Positions 5,332 through 7,703 of a stretch of DNA of 7,703 nt are shown one piece after another. Location: NCBI GenBank assembly GCA_005790265.1, contig SXVE01000546.1, forward strand, positions 1 to 7,703, written 5' to 3'. Below the pieces are notes generated by a model. It ran no database searches and was not told the origin of the DNA. It was given only the letters and a program-made list of their open reading frames with translations. A program made the position numbers and the translations under genes. This stretch comes from Acidobacteriota bacterium. GTDB taxonomy: Bacteria; Acidobacteriota; Blastocatellia; Pyrinomonadales; Pyrinomonadaceae. Numbering within the stretch: position 1 is the stretch's first letter; each line of letters starts with the position of its first letter.

Positions 5332-6393
5332 ATGTTTATAGATCGCGCAAAAATCAAGGTCAAAGCAGGCGACGGAGGCAACGGTGTGACGGCGTTCCGG
5401 CGCGAGAAATTCGTGCCCAAAGGCGGACCGTCGGGCGGCGACGGCGGACGCGGCGGCAGCGTTTGGCTCGAAGCGAGCGAAGGCTTAAACACGCTGCTTC
5501 ATCTGCGTTATAATCCGGAACACAAAGGCGAACGCGGACGACACGGCGAAGGCTCAAACCGGCACGGCAAAGACGGCGCGGACGTAATCGTGCAGGTTCC
5601 GGTCGGAACGCAGATTTTCGACAGTGAATCCGGCGATTTGCTTTTCGATTTTACCGAAGACGGACAGCGTTTTTTAGCGGCGCAGGGCGGCAAAGGCGGT
5701 TGGGGAAATCAGCATTTTGCGACGCCGACGCGCCGCGCGCCGAAATTTCACTATACGGGCAGACCGGGCGACGAAAAAGAATTGCAGTTAGAACTGAAGT
5801 TAATCGCCGATGTCGGCTTGGTCGGTTTTCCAAACGCCGGAAAATCAACGCTGATTTCGGTTATTTCCGCCGCCAAACCGAAAATCGCCGATTATCCGTT
5901 CACGACTTTGGAACCGAATCTCGGCGTCGTTGACCTCGGCGACTTCAAAACGTTCGTTGTTGCCGATATTCCCGGTTTGATCGAAGGCGCGTCGGAAGGC
6001 GCGGGTTTGGGCGACCGATTTCTGCGCCACGTCGAACGCACGAAATTGATTTTGCATTTGGTTGACGTTTCTTCGATTTCCGGCAGAGATGCGATTCAGG
6101 ATTACGAAATCATCAATCGCGAGCTGGCGAATTACAACGAAGATTTAGCGCAGCGCCCGCAAATCGTCGTCGCGACCAAACTCGACGCGCTCGACGAACC
6201 GGAGCGATTGGAAAATTTACGCGAACGCGCTAAACAGGACGGCAAAGAGTTTTTGGAAATTTCCGCCGTGACCAATCTCGGCACGAAAGAACTGGTTTCC
6301 GCCGTCGCTAAAAGATTGGCGGAAATAAAGGAAACGGAAAGGGAAATAAAACTGGACGACACGCTTGATTTGACCGAAAAGTTGGATGATTAG
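5332..6393 (+). CDS. obgE: Obg-family GTPase ObgE/CgtA
   Basis: 353 residues. Essential GTPase that binds the 50S subunit during late ribosome assembly and links it to (p)ppGpp and growth state. Residues 1-158 form the glycine-rich Obg domain (KAGDGGNGVTAFRREKFVPK, GGDGGRGG, KGGWGNQHF). The G domain follows: G1 GFPNAGKST (165-173), switch region YPFTTLEPNLG, G3 DIPGLIEGA (212-220), G4 TKLD (282-285, Thr in place of the usual Asn), G5 SAVT (311-314). The C-terminal OCT domain of some Obg proteins is absent; only a short acidic tail follows. There is no clear Shine-Dalgarno (ACGAG precedes the ATG). The 3' end overlaps the next gene by 8 bp, suggesting translational coupling. Confidence 0.97.
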   Translation: MFIDRAKIKVKAGDGGNGVTAFRREKFVPKGGPSGGDGGRGGSVWLEASEGLNTLLHLRYNPEHKGERGRHGEGSNRHGKDGADVIVQVPVGTQIFDSESGDLLFDFTEDGQRFLAAQGGKGGWGNQHFATPTRRAPKFHYTGRPGDEKELQLELKLIADVGLVGFPNAGKSTLISVISAAKPKIADYPFTTLEPNLGVVDLGDFKTFVVADIPGLIEGASEGAGLGDRFLRHVERTKLILHLVDVSSISGRDAIQDYEIINRELANYNEDLAQRPQIVVATKLDALDEPERLENLRERAKQDGKEFLEISAVTNLGTKELVSAVAKRLAEIKETEREIKLDDTLDLTEKLDD

Positions 6394-6685
6394 CGATTTA
6401 CTGGAAAATAAAATCAAAAGCGGCGCGCGGCATTTCGTTGATTTGCCGGAAGTCGTTTTTTTCGATGAAGTTGCCGATCACGTCGAAGAACTCGACGGAG
6501 CGGAGATCACCGAATTTATCACGGACGGCGTTGTCGAAATGTGGCTCGAATTTACATATCGCGGACATCAGTTTTCCGTCAGCAATCAACTCGGCGATTA
6601 CTGGTTTTTCGTTGAAGACGCGGAATGTCCGGATGAGATCTTGCTCGAAATTGCGGCTCATTTTCGCCAGCTTTTGGAACGCTAA
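6386..6685 (+). CDS. Small acidic hypothetical protein coupled to obgE
   Basis: 99 residues, not recognised. It starts inside the end of obgE (8-bp overlap, ATGATTAG). It is strongly acidic and soluble, without signal peptide or membrane segment. Its predicted order is helix (1-15), VVFFDEVADHVEEL, a strand-rich middle (MWLEFTYRGHQFSVSNQLGDYWFFVED, about 51-77), then a C-terminal helix (EILLEIAAHFRQLL). The strand-rich middle plus terminal helix suggests a compact alpha/beta fold. Codon use resembles its neighbours, and the position between obgE and nadD suggests co-expression with ribosome and NAD genes; no function can be claimed. Confidence 0.75.
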   Translation: MISDLLENKIKSGARHFVDLPEVVFFDEVADHVEELDGAEITEFITDGVVEMWLEFTYRGHQFSVSNQLGDYWFFVEDAECPDEILLEIAAHFRQLLER

Positions 6686-6694
6686 ATTAAAGTT

Positions 6695-6985
6695 ATGCAA
6701 CCAGAGATTGAATGGGAAGAAGCCAAAAACAAAGGAAAAAAACATTTTGTTTTGATAGATTCTTTTCTTTTCAGTTTTAGTGTATTTTTCGCCTATATTG
6801 TCTTTGTCCTTTTAAAAGCTCTTTATAACGGAAATTTAACTTTCGCATCTTTGCAGAATTTTATTGTTTCATACCGCGTTATTGATTGGTTTGCCGAAAG
6901 AATTTTTTATTTTCTGATGGTTTGGATGATAATGGCGCTTTTCCGACTGCTGCTTTGGACGAGGCTTGTTGAGAATCGAGATTGA
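6695..6985 (+). CDS. Small two-helix membrane protein
   Basis: 96 residues, not recognised. A charged N-terminus (EIEWEEAKNKGKKH) is followed by a hydrophobic segment at about 18-41 (FVLIDSFLFSFSVFFAYIVF region) and a second at about 70-88 (IFYFLMVWMIMALFRLLLW). This predicts two transmembrane helices with both ends in the cytoplasm. The codons are more AT-rich, as expected for many Phe, Ile and Leu residues. It starts 9 bp after the preceding stop, and its TGA (6983-6985) shares one base with the nadD ATG, so it is probably translated in series with nadD. Confidence 0.7.
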   Translation: MQPEIEWEEAKNKGKKHFVLIDSFLFSFSVFFAYIVFVLLKALYNGNLTFASLQNFIVSYRVIDWFAERIFYFLMVWMIMALFRLLLWTRLVENRD

Positions 6986-7629
6986 TGCGAAAAATAGCAT
7001 TTTACGGCGGTTCGTTTGATCCGCCGCACTGCGGGCATTTGACGATTGCGCGAAAACTCGGCGAGCAGTTCAAACTCGACGAATTCGTTTTTGTTCCTGC
7101 TTTTCACGCGCCGCATAAACGCGACAAGAATCCGACTTCGGCTTTTCACCGTTACGCGATGCTTGCATTGGCGACCAACGAACAAGCGGAAATCAGCATT
7201 TCAAAACTCGAACTCGAAGCGCCGGAGCGTCCGTATACTTTTGAAACGCTCGAACGACTGAAAAACGAATTGCCGAGCGCCGACATTTTTTTCGTGATGG
7301 GCGCTGATTCGTGGGTTGATATAACGACGTGGCGCGAATGGGAAAAAGTGTTGACTTCGGTTAATATCGTCGTCATCACGCGCCCTGATTACGAAATCGG
7401 TTTTTCGCACGTCACCGCTGAAATTCGGCGCCGCATCGTAGATTTGCGCGGCGGAAAAGAAGTTGATTCAATAGCGGGAGATTTGAAAATATACATTTCC
7501 GACGCTGTCAATATTGACGTTTCGGCAACCGAAATCCGGCAGAAAATCCGCGCTGACGAAAATGATTGGCGCGAATTGACGAGCGGCGAAGTCGCGCGCT
7601 ACATCGAAAAATATAAACTTTACAAATGA
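6985..7629 (+). CDS. nadD: Nicotinate-nucleotide adenylyltransferase
   Basis: 214 residues. It joins nicotinate mononucleotide and ATP to deamido-NAD in NAD synthesis. Nucleotidyltransferase motif GGSFDPPHCGH (8-18, with His15 and His18), substrate region PAFHAPHK (38-45), FHRYAMLALA, MGADSW (105-110) and the C-terminal ATP motif SATEIR (180-185) are all present. ATG 6985 was chosen over an in-frame TTG one codon earlier; it overlaps the previous stop as TGATG. nadD commonly follows obgE in bacteria, often with rsfS next, which may lie just past the window. Confidence 0.96.
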   Translation: MRKIAFYGGSFDPPHCGHLTIARKLGEQFKLDEFVFVPAFHAPHKRDKNPTSAFHRYAMLALATNEQAEISISKLELEAPERPYTFETLERLKNELPSADIFFVMGADSWVDITTWREWEKVLTSVNIVVITRPDYEIGFSHVTAEIRRRIVDLRGGKEVDSIAGDLKIYISDAVNIDVSATEIRQKIRADENDWRELTSGEVARYIEKYKLYK

Positions 7630-7703
7630 TGTTTATCAAAAAAATAACAAGCGTTTTCGATTAATATTGCCGCCGACAAATGCTCGGTATTATTTGATGT
7701 TGA
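7630..7703. other. Unassigned end of window
   Basis: 74 AT-rich bases after nadD. The only ATG frame (7629) stops after 11 codons. An imperfect pairing around AATATTGCCG and CGGTATTATT is too weak to call a terminator. No gene start is supported before the window ends. Confidence 0.6.

Overview
The window is bacterial chromosomal DNA carrying a normal core-gene block (hpt, rplU, rpmA, obgE, nadD) next to a small accessory unit. Gene content and style (a membrane-anchored FGE-fold protein, microcompartment-style DeoC and RpiB, heptad-repeat intergenic DNA) suggest an Acidobacteriota-like organism, perhaps Blastocatellia. That is inference; no marker here proves it.

Layout. Positions 1-600 hold the 3' end of an AT-richer gene with a TPR-like C-terminus. 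753-1811 encodes a single-pass membrane protein with a formylglycine-generating-enzyme (FGE) fold. It lacks one of the two FGE catalytic cysteines. A hairpin with a T-run separates it from a convergent minus-strand pair, rpiB then deoC (3664 down to 1981). Divergent from that pair, hpt starts from a good sigma70-type promoter. A second, near-consensus promoter (TTGACT-N17-TATAAT) drives rplU and rpmA, which end at two consecutive intrinsic terminators. A separate unit then runs obgE, two small hypothetical genes and nadD, with overlapping or nearly touching ends.

The most interesting part is the rpiB-deoC pair. Both proteins carry N-terminal extensions that their families normally lack. Each extension contains a short amphipathic helix like the encapsulation peptides that target enzymes into bacterial microcompartments (BMCs). 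DeoC plus an RpiB-like protein is the signature pair of the sugar-phosphate-utilizing (SPU) BMC class. No shell genes are visible, so this would be a satellite cargo operon or the edge of a larger locus. The RpiB-like protein also has Asp where the usual catalytic Cys stands.

The second theme is intergenic DNA. Four gaps contain sequence with 7-bp periodicity, partly arranged as inverted repeats. One, a perfect 26-bp inverted repeat, sits exactly between a Shine-Dalgarno sequence and the start codon of rpmA, so that the leader hairpin may bring the two together.
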